Shown here piece after piece: positions 21,153-36,642 of a DNA stretch of 64,000 bases. The stretch lies in contig CP051247.1 of NCBI GenBank assembly GCA_017795105.1, positions 3,276,001 through 3,340,000 on the forward strand. Direction: 5' to 3'. Under the pieces are notes generated by a model. The model saw nothing but the letters and a program-made list of their open reading frames with translations. It searched no databases and had not been told where the DNA came from. This DNA comes from Planctomycetaceae bacterium (GTDB lineage: Bacteria > Planctomycetota > Planctomycetia > Planctomycetales > Planctomycetaceae). A program made the translations under genes and the position numbers. Numbering within the stretch: position 1 is the stretch's first letter; the number at the start of each line of letters is the position of its first letter.

Positions 21153-22676
21153 TCAGTTCTTGATCAGTGGAGCCCGCTGATGTTCGTGACCGTCGAACGT
21201 CATCAGGCATTGAATGTCATCCACCACCGTTTCGAGATATACGCAGCGGCCCCAGATCTTCTGGATGTTCGTCAGCGTGTCCTCGGCGTAATCAATCTTG
21301 AGTTCGTTACCTTCGTACTGATGCTGCAGGTACAGGTCGCCCCTGTTGAGGTAGTTGCCGTCCATCACACGAATCACCGGCCGCCCGAAGTTGGTCAGGT
21401 TCTTCAGCAGATGCTTCTTCACCTCTTCGAACTCACGGGACTCGATCTCGTAGGTTTTGTTCTCATCGTTGTAGGCGAAGGAGAACAGCTTGTGTTTTCG
21501 GCAAAAGTCTTCGGTCAGAAACGTGTCGATGAACGTGATGTCGTTGTGAATGCGGCGGACTTCGAAGATCTTTTCGCGTCCTAACCCGAGTTGTTTGTCC
21601 CAGCGTTCCCGTTCATGGGCATCGTCGCAGGCTTCCCATTCCGGGCCGAACTGTCCCTTGTTCCACCGTTCTTCAATGTCGCGGAACAGTTCGATGCCGA
21701 GCTTGTACGGATTGAGCCGCGTCGGGCTGGTCGCCATCGTGCCCGAGTGATGATCGGCGTAATCAATCACCTCGGCGTCGGTCAGTCCGTGGCCGGTCAT
21801 GATGGTCGAGTGCCAGTAACTGGCCCAGCCCTCGTTCATGATCTTGGTCTGCCCCTGCGGGGCGAAGTAGTAGGCCTCATCCCGGATGATGGACAGGACA
21901 TCCCGCTGCCACTCCCGCAGCTGGGCATGGTTGATTAAAAACTGAAGAACGTCGCGTTCAGGGCGATCGGGGAACGAACGGGTGATCTGCTGCCGCTCCA
22001 AAAGTTCCTGCTGAGCCTGCTGTTCTTTGGCGATGACTTCCGGCGGGTTGATGTAGGAGTCCATGTACTCCTTGGCCTGAAACTTCCGTTCGGGAGCCTG
22101 CAACTGTTCGTCGCCGGGAATGACCGACTTCCGCTCCTTCGCCGCGGTGCGGACGATGTGCGGAGCATAGGGATCGATCAGGTCATCGATCGACAGGCAG
22201 GCATCGATGAATTCTTCGACCGGCTCGTGGCCGTACTTGTCGATGTAGCGATTGATCCGGGCCGCGTGGTTGGCCATCTGATCGAGCATCCGACGGTTCG
22301 TCGGCGCAAACCAGGCGTTGTTCTTGAAGAAGTCGCAGTGGCCGTAAACGTGGGCAATGACGAGCTTCTGATCGGTGATCGAGTTACAGCTGAGCAGATA
22401 GGCGTAACAGGGATCAGTGTTGATGACCATTTCGTAGATCTTCTGCAGACCATACGAATAGCCCTTCATCAGCTCATCGAACTCCGCCCCAAACCGCCAG
22501 TGCGGATACCGGATGGGAAAGCCGCCGTAAGCCGCGAACATGCTCAGTTCTTCATAATCGAGCATCTCGAAGATGGTCTCATAAAAGTCGAGCCCGTAGC
22601 TGGCCGCGATCGCTTCCATCTCATCCTGTATCGCCCGAATCTCAGCGGGCAGCGGTCGATAGGTACTGATCGTCAT
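21153..22676 (-). CDS. spoVR: SpoVR family protein
   Basis: The 507-residue protein matches the SpoVR/YcgB family across its length. Conserved stretches include GLDFYETIFEMLDYEELSMFAAYGGFPIRYPHWRFG near the start, NTDPCYAYLLSCNS, FFKNNAWFAPTNR, MNEGWASYWHSTIM and YADHHSGTM, and a DGNYLNRGDLYLQHQYEG end. The biochemical role is unknown; it is linked to sporulation in Bacillus and to stationary phase in enterics. It almost always travels with PrkA and a DUF444 protein, as here. The His/Glu-rich core (MNEGWASYWH) looks like a metal site, which is inference. Confidence 0.95.
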   Translation of the reverse strand: MTISTYRPLPAEIRAIQDEMEAIAASYGLDFYETIFEMLDYEELSMFAAYGGFPIRYPHWRFGAEFDELMKGYSYGLQKIYEMVINTDPCYAYLLSCNSITDQKLVIAHVYGHCDFFKNNAWFAPTNRRMLDQMANHAARINRYIDKYGHEPVEEFIDACLSIDDLIDPYAPHIVRTAAKERKSVIPGDEQLQAPERKFQAKEYMDSYINPPEVIAKEQQAQQELLERQQITRSFPDRPERDVLQFLINHAQLREWQRDVLSIIRDEAYYFAPQGQTKIMNEGWASYWHSTIMTGHGLTDAEVIDYADHHSGTMATSPTRLNPYKLGIELFRDIEERWNKGQFGPEWEACDDAHERERWDKQLGLGREKIFEVRRIHNDITFIDTFLTEDFCRKHKLFSFAYNDENKTYEIESREFEEVKKHLLKNLTNFGRPVIRVMDGNYLNRGDLYLQHQYEGNELKIDYAEDTLTNIQKIWGRCVYLETVVDDIQCLMTFDGHEHQRAPLIKN

Positions 22677-22803
22677 GGCTCATTGCCTCTCGGCGTGAAA
22701 CATCCGTGGTCGTTTGGTATTGGCAGGCGTCGACTGAATTCGCACTGCTGGACCCGCCAGCAGTGGCACCCCTTTGCAGGGATCGAACGGTCGCCAAACC
22801 TGC

Positions 22804-22867
22804 AGGTCAGGCACTGCCTGACGAAAAAACGTTGTGTGGAACATTCGCGTCAGGCGGTGCCTGACCT
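22804..22867. repeat. Inverted repeat of the AGGTCAGGCA type
   Basis: AGGTCAGGCACTGCCTGACG and, 24 bases on, CGTCAGGCGGTGCCTGACCT form a large inverted repeat whose arms are themselves palindromic. It occupies the spoVR/DUF444 gap and has the same paired-hairpin layout as the other intergenic elements, but lacks the TGGCGAAGCCA module. Confidence 0.6.
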
Positions 22868-22879
22868 AAGGCTGAGGGT

Positions 22880-23983
<1,104 letters not shown>

Positions 23984-24112
23984 GGTCCCGCCTTACTCGC
24001 TCTCGCGTGCCTTAAAGGCCGCTCTCAAATCGCCATCGGGTGCCATGCCCACGCTCGCGTGGGCATGCTGTCTTCGACTTACTCGCATTCAACTCCTGTC
24101 ACTCTCAAGACG

Positions 24113-24234
24113 GGGTAGCCCCGGTTGAATCAACCGGGGTGGCGCAGCCACAGGAGGTTTGGAGATTCGCGAGTATGAACCGAGACCTCTTGCCGACTTC
24201 GTCGGCCCCGGTAGCGGAGCAACCGGGGCTACCC
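24113..24234. repeat. CCCCGGTT REPIN/MITE-like element nested in a larger repeat
   Basis: This has the same GGGTAGCCCCGGTT and AACCGGGGCTACCC ends as the 19949 copy, with TGGCGCAGCCACAGGAGGT on the left and ACCTCTTGCCGACTTCGTCGG on the right. At 122 bp it is ten bases shorter than the 19949 copy, the difference lying in the centre. Confidence 0.8.
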
Positions 24235-24241
24235 TTTTTCT

Positions 24242-24269
24242 GCTGGGATACGGCGTTGCCTGTCCCAGC
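24242..24269. repeat. Small dispersed hairpin, second GCTGGGATA copy
   Basis: GCTGGGATACGGC and GCCTGTCCCAGC form a stem nearly matching the copy at 976-1003. One arm base differs (ATA against TGT), which leaves the outer seven base pairs intact. Confidence 0.6.
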
Positions 24270-24378
24270 CTGCGTTCTGTTTCGCGTTCTTGAGCGCATG
24301 CCCACGCGAGCGTGGGCATGGCACCCGGTTCTCGATTGAGAATTTGCTCACTGGCGGAGCCAGTGGCACCCCTCGATG

Positions 24379-26424
<2,046 letters not shown>

Positions 26425-27185
26425 GGTATTCCCCTTCCAGAAAGAGAACACGTCGGCCGAAGCCGGCGCTACCCGCGCGTCGTGAGTGGCAATCGTCCAG
26501 TTGTCAGTTCAATAGACGCGTCTTTCAAATCGAGTGCAGGATTCATCCTGAGCGCCACACTTTTGTCGTGTCTGTGGTTTGCAGGGGAACGGTTCCCACT
26601 GCAGAACACGGTGATAACTTACCTGTCAACGCCGTCGGGAAATCCGAGTGCGCAGCATAAAAACCACGCGTTCAAACCCGTATCGTCAGTGAACGAGCCT
26701 GGCGTGGTTGTTGTCGCGACCGTCCATGGTCTTCATCCGATTGTGAAATATGGAGATGTCGGGAACCGTTTGAAGCCTTCGCCAGCCGTTGCCGCTCAGC
26801 TTCGTTCCAGGAATGATTCGCCGGACCCTGGGGACCCGACGATCATGACCTCGGGGGTGCTGTAGTCATCTCACAGGTGAGTCGCTACTATTATCAATTC
26901 GACTCCGAGGAGAGGCAAGAGCAATCTTTTTAATCTCAAAGCCGTCATTTTCCGTTGTTGTCGAGCCGGCTGGTAAGTCCTCAATGTGCGGACTACGTTG
27001 CCGAACGGAACGGCGGGATGAACCGGGTCTTCGCGAAACGGTCTCCATTCATACGGCTGCTCTCCTGATTCGAAGCCTCGTAGTTTTCCGCAGGTGATAT
27101 CTCGTCCACAGCCGTGCGCACGGTCGACATGACATCCGTCCGTTTCGGTTTTAGCCCCGATGAACACTGTAATTCAGGTACTCTG
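26425..27185. other. Divergent intergenic region, prkA / aroB
   Basis: This gap of about 760 bp has no gene I can support; open frames of 60-150 codons show no protein-like composition. One two-tier hairpin is visible: AACCACGC (26662-26669) pairs with GCGTGGTT (26702-26709), and inside it GTTCA pairs with TGAAC. It may lie in a leader or be an untranslated RNA. Promoters for both flanking genes should be here. Confidence 0.45.
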
Positions 27186-28337
27186 ATGGTCGATCAGATC
27201 GAGTCTTCCGAAGATCTCACTCGACAGTTGGTGCATGTGAATCTGGCCGAACGATCGTATGACATCGTGGTCGATGCCGCCGACGTCTCCGCACTTCCGC
27301 CGATGATTCAGAACTGGCTGAACGGCATCGGCCATCTGAAATCAGCGCAGCCAACAACGCTGGTCATTACCGATACCAATGTGGCCGAACTGTTCGGAAA
27401 ACAACTGCACGAGGCTCTTCAGCAGCAGGGATGGAATGCTGAACTGACTGTCGTCCCCGCCGGCGAAAATTCGAAATCGCAGGCAACCGCCGGGCTGATC
27501 TACGATCAGCTGGTCTCCATGCGAGCCGATCGTAAAACGGTTGTCATCGCGGTCGGAGGAGGCGTCATTGGCGATCTGGCCGGCTTCGTCGCGGCAACTT
27601 ACAACCGCGGACTTCCGTTCGTGCAGGTGCCGACCACACTCCTGGCCGATGTCGACAGTTCGGTTGGCGGCAAGGTCGGCATCAATCACGCTCAGGGAAA
27701 GAATCTGATCGGAGCCTTCCACCAGCCGCTCGGCGTCTGGATCAACACGAAGGCTCTGGAGACACTTCCGGAACGGGATTATCGTTCGGGTCTGGCCGAA
27801 GTCGTGAAGTACGGCGTCATCCTCGATGAAGAGTTCTTCGCCTTCCTCGAGAACAGTATCGATGCATTGAACAATCGCGACTCGGAAACGCTGGTCAAAG
27901 TCATCACCCGCAGCTGTCGTCTCAAAGCCGATGTGGTCGAGCAGGACGAATATGAACGGTCGGGACTACGGGCCATTCTCAATTATGGACACACCTTCGC
28001 TCATGCGTATGAGGCCCTGTGTGGCTATGGCGAACTGATGCACGGCGAAGCGGTCAGCATCGGCATGATTGACGCCTCGCGGCTCGCCGTGAATCTCGGT
28101 CGGATTGAAGAATCGGTGACGCAGCGACAACTCGATCTGCTTTCCAGTCTTGGCCTGCCGACGGAACTGCCGAAACCAGTTTCGTTCTCGGCCGATGACG
28201 TGATCGACCGCATGAAGATCGACAAGAAGACGGAAGCCGGCAAGCTCCGGTTCGTGCTTCCCAGTCGCCTGGGCCACGTGGAGGTGGTCACGGGAGTTCC
28301 GGAATCGGATGTCCGCAACGTGTTACGTCTGAGCTGA
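27186..28337 (+). CDS. aroB: 3-dehydroquinate synthase
   Basis: AroB converts DAHP to 3-dehydroquinate in the shikimate pathway (cytoplasm, NAD+ and a divalent metal). The 383-residue product has the NAD-binding AVGGGVIGDLAGFVAATYNRG segment, the substrate loop PTTLLADVDSSVGGKVGIN and GKNLIGAFHQP. The metal ligands Glu (LAEVVKYG) and His (LNYGHTFAHA, GELMHGEAVS) are also present. ATG 27186 gives the family length; an in-frame ATG at 27114 would add 24 residues with no family match. No other aro gene adjoins it. Confidence 0.95.
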   Translation: MVDQIESSEDLTRQLVHVNLAERSYDIVVDAADVSALPPMIQNWLNGIGHLKSAQPTTLVITDTNVAELFGKQLHEALQQQGWNAELTVVPAGENSKSQATAGLIYDQLVSMRADRKTVVIAVGGGVIGDLAGFVAATYNRGLPFVQVPTTLLADVDSSVGGKVGINHAQGKNLIGAFHQPLGVWINTKALETLPERDYRSGLAEVVKYGVILDEEFFAFLENSIDALNNRDSETLVKVITRSCRLKADVVEQDEYERSGLRAILNYGHTFAHAYEALCGYGELMHGEAVSIGMIDASRLAVNLGRIEESVTQRQLDLLSSLGLPTELPKPVSFSADDVIDRMKIDKKTEAGKLRFVLPSRLGHVEVVTGVPESDVRNVLRLS

Positions 28338-28404
28338 CCAGTTTTCGGCTGCTCAGGACCGGTCTCTCCGAATCAACTTCATCGACGACTGACGGGACTT
28401 TCTC

Positions 28405-29997
28405 GTGACGAATTCATCCTCCAATTCGAATCTCGAACACTGGCTGTCTCTGGGGGCACACTGCAAACAGACCGATGAGGGCATCCAGGTGGATCTGGCC
28501 CGTTTCGACTGGAATCGCGGTGATGTCTCTGTTCTGCCGCTGCCCACGGACGTCTTTTCCTGGAAGCTCGAAAAAGCCAACAGTGAGAAGGCGGAAACGC
28601 TGCTCAGTCGGCTCAAGGGGGACGAGCAGATTCAGGTTCTCGCGCTGCGGGATATGCACCTTTCGCCTTCACTTTGCGAGCGGTTCCTCGACTTTCCAAA
28701 GATCACCGAGTTCGACTTCTCCGGGACCAATTTCTCCGATCAGGAACTCGACCGCGTCACGGCTCTGGATCATCTGCAGGCCCTCGGTCTGGCCGAAACC
28801 GGAGTCTCCGATCAGGGCCTGATGGCTCTCAAAAAACTCCGCGGCCTGAAGACGCTCAATCTGAACAAAGTCGGTGTGACTGAAGCGGGGCTGCATCACC
28901 TCGAAGGGCTCGTCTCACTTCGGGAGTTGAGTCTCGGTGGATCTCCGCTGACGGGCGGAGCTCTGAAATGGCTACAGCGACTGGTCCTGCTTGAGAAACT
29001 CGACCTGCGTCACACGCATCTCACTCATCACGGCTTGAACGCACTCACCTATTTTCGCCGCTTGCAGACGCTCAAACTGGGCGGAAACCGAATCGAAGAC
29101 GACGGCATCCTGCCGTTGCTTCAGTTCGCTCGCCTGGAATCGCTGGAGTTGGGGGGGACGCCGATTACCGATCGAGCGGTCGAAGTCATTTCCCGGCTGC
29201 CTCGCTTGCGGCGGCTCTATGTTGCCGGGACAGCGGTTGGCGATCACGGTTTGAAACTGCTTGCCCGCGTCGGCTCACTGGTCGCCCTCGATGTCCGGAA
29301 GTCAGCGGTTTCCGCGAAGGGGATTGAACAGTTTCAGGATGTCCGGCCGCACGTGAATCTGAAGACCGACGCCGGTCAGCAGCCGGAGAGCACGGTGATT
29401 CGTAATATCGATCGGCTTGAGTTGAGCGGGATTCAGGTCAAGAAGAATCAAACCGGGGAAGCAATCGCTCTGAGGGCCGATGAGACGACCGCTCCCGCCG
29501 TGCACTGGTTCGATGCTCTGGTTACCTTGCGTACGCTCAAGAACGTGGAGCTGCAGGACCTGCATCTGGATGCCGATCAGTTCCGGAATATCCGAAACCT
29601 TCATGCTCTGCAGGCTCTGGCCATCAAGCGTTGCAGCCTGCCGGAGGAGTCGCTGTCGGCTCTCACGGTCCTTCGTAACCTTGCCTGGCTCGACCTGCGT
29701 GATACATCGGTGACCGACGCCGGGGTGAAATCGCTGGTGCGGGTTCCCTCGCTGACTAATCTCTGCCTCTCACGAACCGCGGTGACCGATGCCTGCCTGG
29801 GCCATCTGAAGAACGCCCTGCTGTTGAAGGACCTCGTCCTGAAGCAATGCGAACACATCACCGACGCGGGTCTGGAAACACTGGCCCAGCTCGATCAGCT
29901 CAAGCACCTCGATCTGCGCGGCACATCGATCACCGCAGCCGGGGCCTTACAACTCTCCGAGAAACTCCCGGGTTGTAAAGTGCGGTTCGACGGCTGA
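28405..29997 (+). CDS. Leucine-rich-repeat protein
   Basis: The 530-residue protein is made almost wholly of 24-residue leucine-rich repeats of the cysteine-free internalin/RNI-like type: LKTLNLNKVGVTEAGLHHLEGL, LRRLYVAGTAVGDHGLKLLARV, LTNLCLSRTAVTDACLGHLKNA. There are two blocks, about 80-310 and 370-525, separated by a non-repeat stretch. No signal peptide or membrane segment is seen, so it may be cytoplasmic. Such LRR proteins are highly abundant in planctomycetes and mostly unassigned; the fold mediates protein binding. The start is a GTG with GGGA upstream. It lies 67 bases after aroB on the same strand and could be co-transcribed. Confidence 0.85.
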   Translation: MTNSSSNSNLEHWLSLGAHCKQTDEGIQVDLARFDWNRGDVSVLPLPTDVFSWKLEKANSEKAETLLSRLKGDEQIQVLALRDMHLSPSLCERFLDFPKITEFDFSGTNFSDQELDRVTALDHLQALGLAETGVSDQGLMALKKLRGLKTLNLNKVGVTEAGLHHLEGLVSLRELSLGGSPLTGGALKWLQRLVLLEKLDLRHTHLTHHGLNALTYFRRLQTLKLGGNRIEDDGILPLLQFARLESLELGGTPITDRAVEVISRLPRLRRLYVAGTAVGDHGLKLLARVGSLVALDVRKSAVSAKGIEQFQDVRPHVNLKTDAGQQPESTVIRNIDRLELSGIQVKKNQTGEAIALRADETTAPAVHWFDALVTLRTLKNVELQDLHLDADQFRNIRNLHALQALAIKRCSLPEESLSALTVLRNLAWLDLRDTSVTDAGVKSLVRVPSLTNLCLSRTAVTDACLGHLKNALLLKDLVLKQCEHITDAGLETLAQLDQLKHLDLRGTSITAAGALQLSEKLPGCKVRFDG

Positions 29998-30041
29998 GAG
30001 CATTCGCCGGAAACGCGGCCTCTTACCCGGACGGAACGGCA

Positions 30042-31205
30042 CTAAGTCAGTTGCTCGAACGCGGAATGGATTTCGCCGCGTCGGCGATCCAGCAACTTAT
30101 CACACTTCTCCACGGTCGTCGTTCTTTCCCAGACGGTGCAGACGGGATCGCCCGCTTGAAATCGCGTTCCCGGCCGAGCCAGGTCCGACAGCTCAGGCAC
30201 ATCCCAGCAGTCGTAGGACGCGGCTCCGAGATCGGACCAGTTCCAGTCGGCAGGCAGCAGAAAGTCGCGCGGAGCGTAGATCGTTGCCTTCCCCACGATG
30301 AGATCTGCCGGCCGGGCTCGCCTCTTCTGGAGGCTGTGGGGCCGTTCCAGGAACGATTGCCCGGTTGCGAGTTCGAGAACCTCCATGCCAGCTGTGTAGC
30401 GGGGGTTGAGTTCCAGAACATACAGTCCACTCGCGTGGCGACACAGGTCGATTCCCCAGGGACCCCGGAGCGAGAATGCTTCGCCCAACAACTGGCCCAT
30501 CCGTTCAACCTCGGAGTTCAAAGCGGCTGCGTCTGCCGGGGGACAGCTGATGTTTCCCACGTACGCAAATGGGCGGTCCGGCAACTCCGGGCATCCCGCG
30601 ATCAGTCGAGTCATTCCGAGAAGTTCATGCTTCCCCTGTGTACTGAAGAACTGGGCGGAGAAAAGCTCTCCTTCGACATACTGCTGGTCGAACTCATCAG
30701 CATCGAGCGAGATGGGGGCTCTGGAGTGCACTCGCCGAACCGCCATCCCTCCCGTCGAACCGCGGCTCTTGCGAATCCATTCGCGAACGTCGATCTCACC
30801 TCGCGGCATCCAAGTTTGTTTCGAAGTCCGAACGGCCAGGCCGTCAAAGCCGGCCTGTTCAAGAAGCTGCTGCAGTATCAGGGGATTGCGGGCCTGCCTG
30901 ATCGCGGAGGGTGAGGAACTCCACAACGGTCGACTCGATTCGATCCGGTTCAGTTCCTCAAGACGATTCTCCCAGCCTCCCGTCGGCAGGAACGGGATCT
31001 CCATGGGAAAATCCGCGAGCGTTGATCCCGGTGCAGGGCAGGAATCGGGCGGAAGATCGAGATCCTGACATTCATCGAGAACAATCGGCTGCAGGCCAGC
31101 ACGGACGGCTGACCACGCTGCGGCTCGTCCGGAGTACCCGGAGATAAGCACCTGCCGGGGCCTGAACGGATTTTCGCAACGGGCTGATTCCGACTGTTCC
31201 TTCAC
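30042..31205 (-). CDS. ATP-grasp family protein
   Basis: This is a 387-residue ATP-grasp enzyme. The N-terminal PreATP-like region reads QVLISGYSGRAAAWSAVRAGLQPIVLDE; the central lobe has EFDQQYVEGELFSAQFF. The metal-binding end is GPWGIDLCRHASGLYVLELNPRYTAG, with the N-P-R pattern typical of the family. The substrate is not readable. It is divergent from fae by 262 bp, and ATP-grasp ligases accompany tetrahydromethanopterin genes in methylotrophs. A role in making the cofactor or its side chain is therefore plausible but is inference from context. The start is a GTG at 31205. Confidence 0.8.
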   Translation of the reverse strand: MKEQSESARCENPFRPRQVLISGYSGRAAAWSAVRAGLQPIVLDECQDLDLPPDSCPAPGSTLADFPMEIPFLPTGGWENRLEELNRIESSRPLWSSSPSAIRQARNPLILQQLLEQAGFDGLAVRTSKQTWMPRGEIDVREWIRKSRGSTGGMAVRRVHSRAPISLDADEFDQQYVEGELFSAQFFSTQGKHELLGMTRLIAGCPELPDRPFAYVGNISCPPADAAALNSEVERMGQLLGEAFSLRGPWGIDLCRHASGLYVLELNPRYTAGMEVLELATGQSFLERPHSLQKRRARPADLIVGKATIYAPRDFLLPADWNWSDLGAASYDCWDVPELSDLARPGTRFQAGDPVCTVWERTTTVEKCDKLLDRRRGEIHSAFEQLT

Positions 31206-31467
31206 GAAGTCGCACCCCTGCTCAGATTGTCCCGCCGGTCCGGGTAGCTGGTAATGGCGGACAAAACTTGATATTCAACAGATAAGCGTGCCGGAATCTG
31301 ATCGGTGCGGTCGACTTTCGGCAGGATCCGTGAGTTCATCACCCTGCGAGACATTGTCGATGTCAGCGAGTTGTCTGAGGCAGTCGATTGCGTTGCCCCA
31401 GTCTCGCCCGATTTCACTCTAATCAGTACGAACTCAAAACAGCAAGCACCAGCGAAGGAGATGAGAG

Positions 31468-31965
31468 ATGGGAATGCGTATTGGCGAAGCCCTTATCGGA
31501 GAAGGTAATGAAGTTGCTCATATTGACCTGATCATCGGCGAGAAAGATGGTCCTGCTGGCGTTGCCTTCGCCAACGCTCTGGCCCAGCAGTCGGCTGGTC
31601 ACAGCAACCTGCTCGCCGTGCTCGAGCCGAACCTGGCTGTGAAACCGTCCACTGTCATGATCACCAAGGTCACCATCAAGGGCGCCAAGCAGGCTGTCCA
31701 GATGTTCGGACCGGCTCAGTACGCCGTGGCCAAGGCCGTTGCCGATTGCGTCGAAGCCGGCACGATTCCAAAGGATCAGGCCGACAACCTGGTCATCGTC
31801 TGTGGTGTGTTCATTCACTGGGACGCCGCCGACGACAAGAAGATCTACGAGTACAACTACGAAGCCACCAAGCTCTCGATCGAACGCGCGATGAAGAACG
31901 AACCTTCGGCCGACGAAATGGTCGCCAAGAAGGACTCTGCTAAGCATCCGTTCTCCGGCGTCTAA
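31468..31965 (+). CDS. fae: Formaldehyde-activating enzyme
   Basis: Fae condenses formaldehyde with tetrahydromethanopterin to give methylene-H4MPT. The 165-residue product matches throughout: GEALIGEGNEVAHIDLIIGEKDGPAG contains the conserved His-Ile-Asp active-site stretch, followed by NLLAVLEPNLAVKPSTVMITKVTIKGAKQAVQMFGPAQ. GAAGGAGATGAGAG gives a strong ribosome site, suggesting high expression. A perfect 16-bp terminator follows the gene, so it is its own unit even though the next enzyme of the pathway lies 152 bp downstream. Confidence 0.97.
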   Translation: MGMRIGEALIGEGNEVAHIDLIIGEKDGPAGVAFANALAQQSAGHSNLLAVLEPNLAVKPSTVMITKVTIKGAKQAVQMFGPAQYAVAKAVADCVEAGTIPKDQADNLVIVCGVFIHWDAADDKKIYEYNYEATKLSIERAMKNEPSADEMVAKKDSAKHPFSGV

Positions 31966-32017
31966 GACATTCGGCGAAACACCCGGAAATGCGCCTAAGC
32001 ATATTTCCGTAAACTCA

Positions 32018-32055
32018 AAAACAACTCTTCAGATCTCGGTCTGAAGAGTTGTTTT
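32018..32055 (+). terminator. Intrinsic terminator of fae
   Basis: AAAACAACTCTTCAGA pairs perfectly with TCTGAAGAGTTGTTTT over 16 bp around the loop TCTCGG. The T-tract closes the right arm and continues as CTTAT. It separates fae from mtdC, so mtdC must use read-through or its own promoter within about 60 bases. Confidence 0.92.
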
Positions 32056-32117
32056 CTTATTGACGGCTCGAATATTCTGGCAGCTGGTCCCCGGTTTCCT
32101 GTCTGAAAAGCAGCCTG

Positions 32118-32972
32118 ATGAAGCGCATTCTTATCCACCTCGATACAGATCCTCAGCCCAGTAGCTTTGACGCCATCTCGGCGATTGACGGTGGAGTCGA
32201 CCAGCTCATCTCTTACGGGAATGTCACTCCGGTTGACGTGGTCTCGCTTGTGCAGGGAGCGATTTTCACCCGCTCGCCCAACAGCCTCCAAAATACCGCG
32301 ATCTTTATCGGTGGCAGTGATATCGAAGCCGGTCAGGCCCTGCTCGACCGAATCCGAGAAACATTCTTTGGTCCGATGCGTGTCTCGGTGATGATGGACG
32401 CCAGCGGCTGCAACACCACGGCTTCGGCTGCTGTTGTTTGCGCCGGGCGGCATCTCGACCTTTCCAACAGCTCCACTGCTGTGTTCGGCGGAACAGGACC
32501 TGTCGGTCGGCGAGTGGCCCGGATTTTGAAGGAATGCGGCTGCCGCGTGAAAGTTGTCTCCCGGTCGATAGAACGGGCCCGCACGGTCTGCGCCGCGATC
32601 GATAATGCCAGCCAGCTGCTTGAACCGGCAGCCATGAGCTCCTCTGACGATCTGCCAGAAGTGCTCGAAGGCGTCGATGCCGTCATCGCAGCCGGAGCTG
32701 CCGGCGTGAAGTTCTGTACGCTGGAAGAACTGCAGAAATCTGCAGGCGTTAAAGTCGCAATCGACCTGAACGCAGTCCCCCCGCTGGGGATTGAGGGCAT
32801 CGAATCGGGCGATAAAGCCCGCGAAGAGGGCGAAATTGTCTGCTATGGAGCCCTTGGCGTCGGCGGATTGAAGATGAAATTACATCATCATGTCATCGCT
32901 CAGCTCTTCGAAGCGAACGATCAGATCTTCGACGCGGAGTCGACATTCGCCGCTGCTGGCGATATGCGATAA
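32118..32972 (+). CDS. mtdC: Methylene-tetrahydromethanopterin dehydrogenase (MtdC/MtdB type)
   Basis: The 284-residue enzyme oxidises methylene-H4MPT with NAD(P)+. The N-terminal cofactor-binding part reads MKRILIHLDTDPQPSSFDAISAIDGGVDQLISYGNVTP. A Rossmann domain follows with AVFGGTGPVGRRVARILKECG and, after the second strand, VSRSIERA, a basic patch that fits NADP. The family splits into MtdA, MtdB and MtdC; the MtdC class was recognised in planctomycetes, and I assign it mainly from lineage. It acts directly after Fae, whose gene is immediately upstream. Confidence 0.88.
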   Translation: MKRILIHLDTDPQPSSFDAISAIDGGVDQLISYGNVTPVDVVSLVQGAIFTRSPNSLQNTAIFIGGSDIEAGQALLDRIRETFFGPMRVSVMMDASGCNTTASAAVVCAGRHLDLSNSSTAVFGGTGPVGRRVARILKECGCRVKVVSRSIERARTVCAAIDNASQLLEPAAMSSSDDLPEVLEGVDAVIAAGAAGVKFCTLEELQKSAGVKVAIDLNAVPPLGIEGIESGDKAREEGEIVCYGALGVGGLKMKLHHHVIAQLFEANDQIFDAESTFAAAGDMR

Positions 32973-33236
32973 ATAGGGGCCTTGGGGTACTGCATTCTCC
33001 CCGGGAAAAATTCGGCTGAATGCAAACTTTGCCTCAAGTCGGCCGAAAACCGCCGCTCTAAAGCGAGAAACAAACTCGCCTTGCCTCATTTCCGGCCTAT
33101 CGGGTAATTCTACCCGCTATTCACTTCGTAAAGCCTCACCTCTCAAGTTTCCGGCCGGCGTTGTGACCAGTCTCAACTTCCATTCCATCTCCACCGGTAC
33201 GGCATCTCTCAACGTGTATCAGCGTCAGGTCTTCTC

Positions 33237-36533
<3,297 letters not shown>

Positions 36534-36564
36534 TCATCCCGAGTAGAGTCGAAGAACAAGATGC

Positions 36565-36589
36565 CATGCCCACGCTCGTCGTGGGCATG
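36565..36589. repeat. Solo CATGCCCACG hairpin
   Basis: CATGCCCACG and CGTGGGCATG form a 10-bp perfect stem with loop CTCGT. The preceding GC and overall sequence match the ends of the composite element at 24037-24327. It lies 32 bases after the bamA stop and could serve as a weak terminator. Confidence 0.6.
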
Positions 36590-36642
36590 CTTCGTTGTGG
36601 TGGAGTGCCCGACCTACCCGCGAGCAATCAACCACCGTTCAA

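Larger units (their letters stand above)
24037..24327. repeat. Composite element with 18-bp CGGGTGCCATG ends
   Basis: Perfect inverted ends CGGGTGCCATGCCCACGC (24037-24054) and GCGTGGGCATGGCACCCG (24310-24327) enclose 255 bases. Each end continues into its own small hairpin around GCTCGC or GCGAGC. Two other repeats are nested inside, at 24113-24234 and 24242-24269. A solo relative lies at 36565-36589. Confidence 0.75.
23984..24378. other. Repeat-filled spacer between prkA and the DUF444 gene
   Basis: This 395-bp spacer contains no gene. It is built almost wholly of nested palindromic elements (24037-24327 and the two inside it), plus a final CACTGGCGGAGCCAGTG hairpin at 24350-24366. These structures may reduce read-through from prkA into the two downstream genes. 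Confidence 0.7.
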
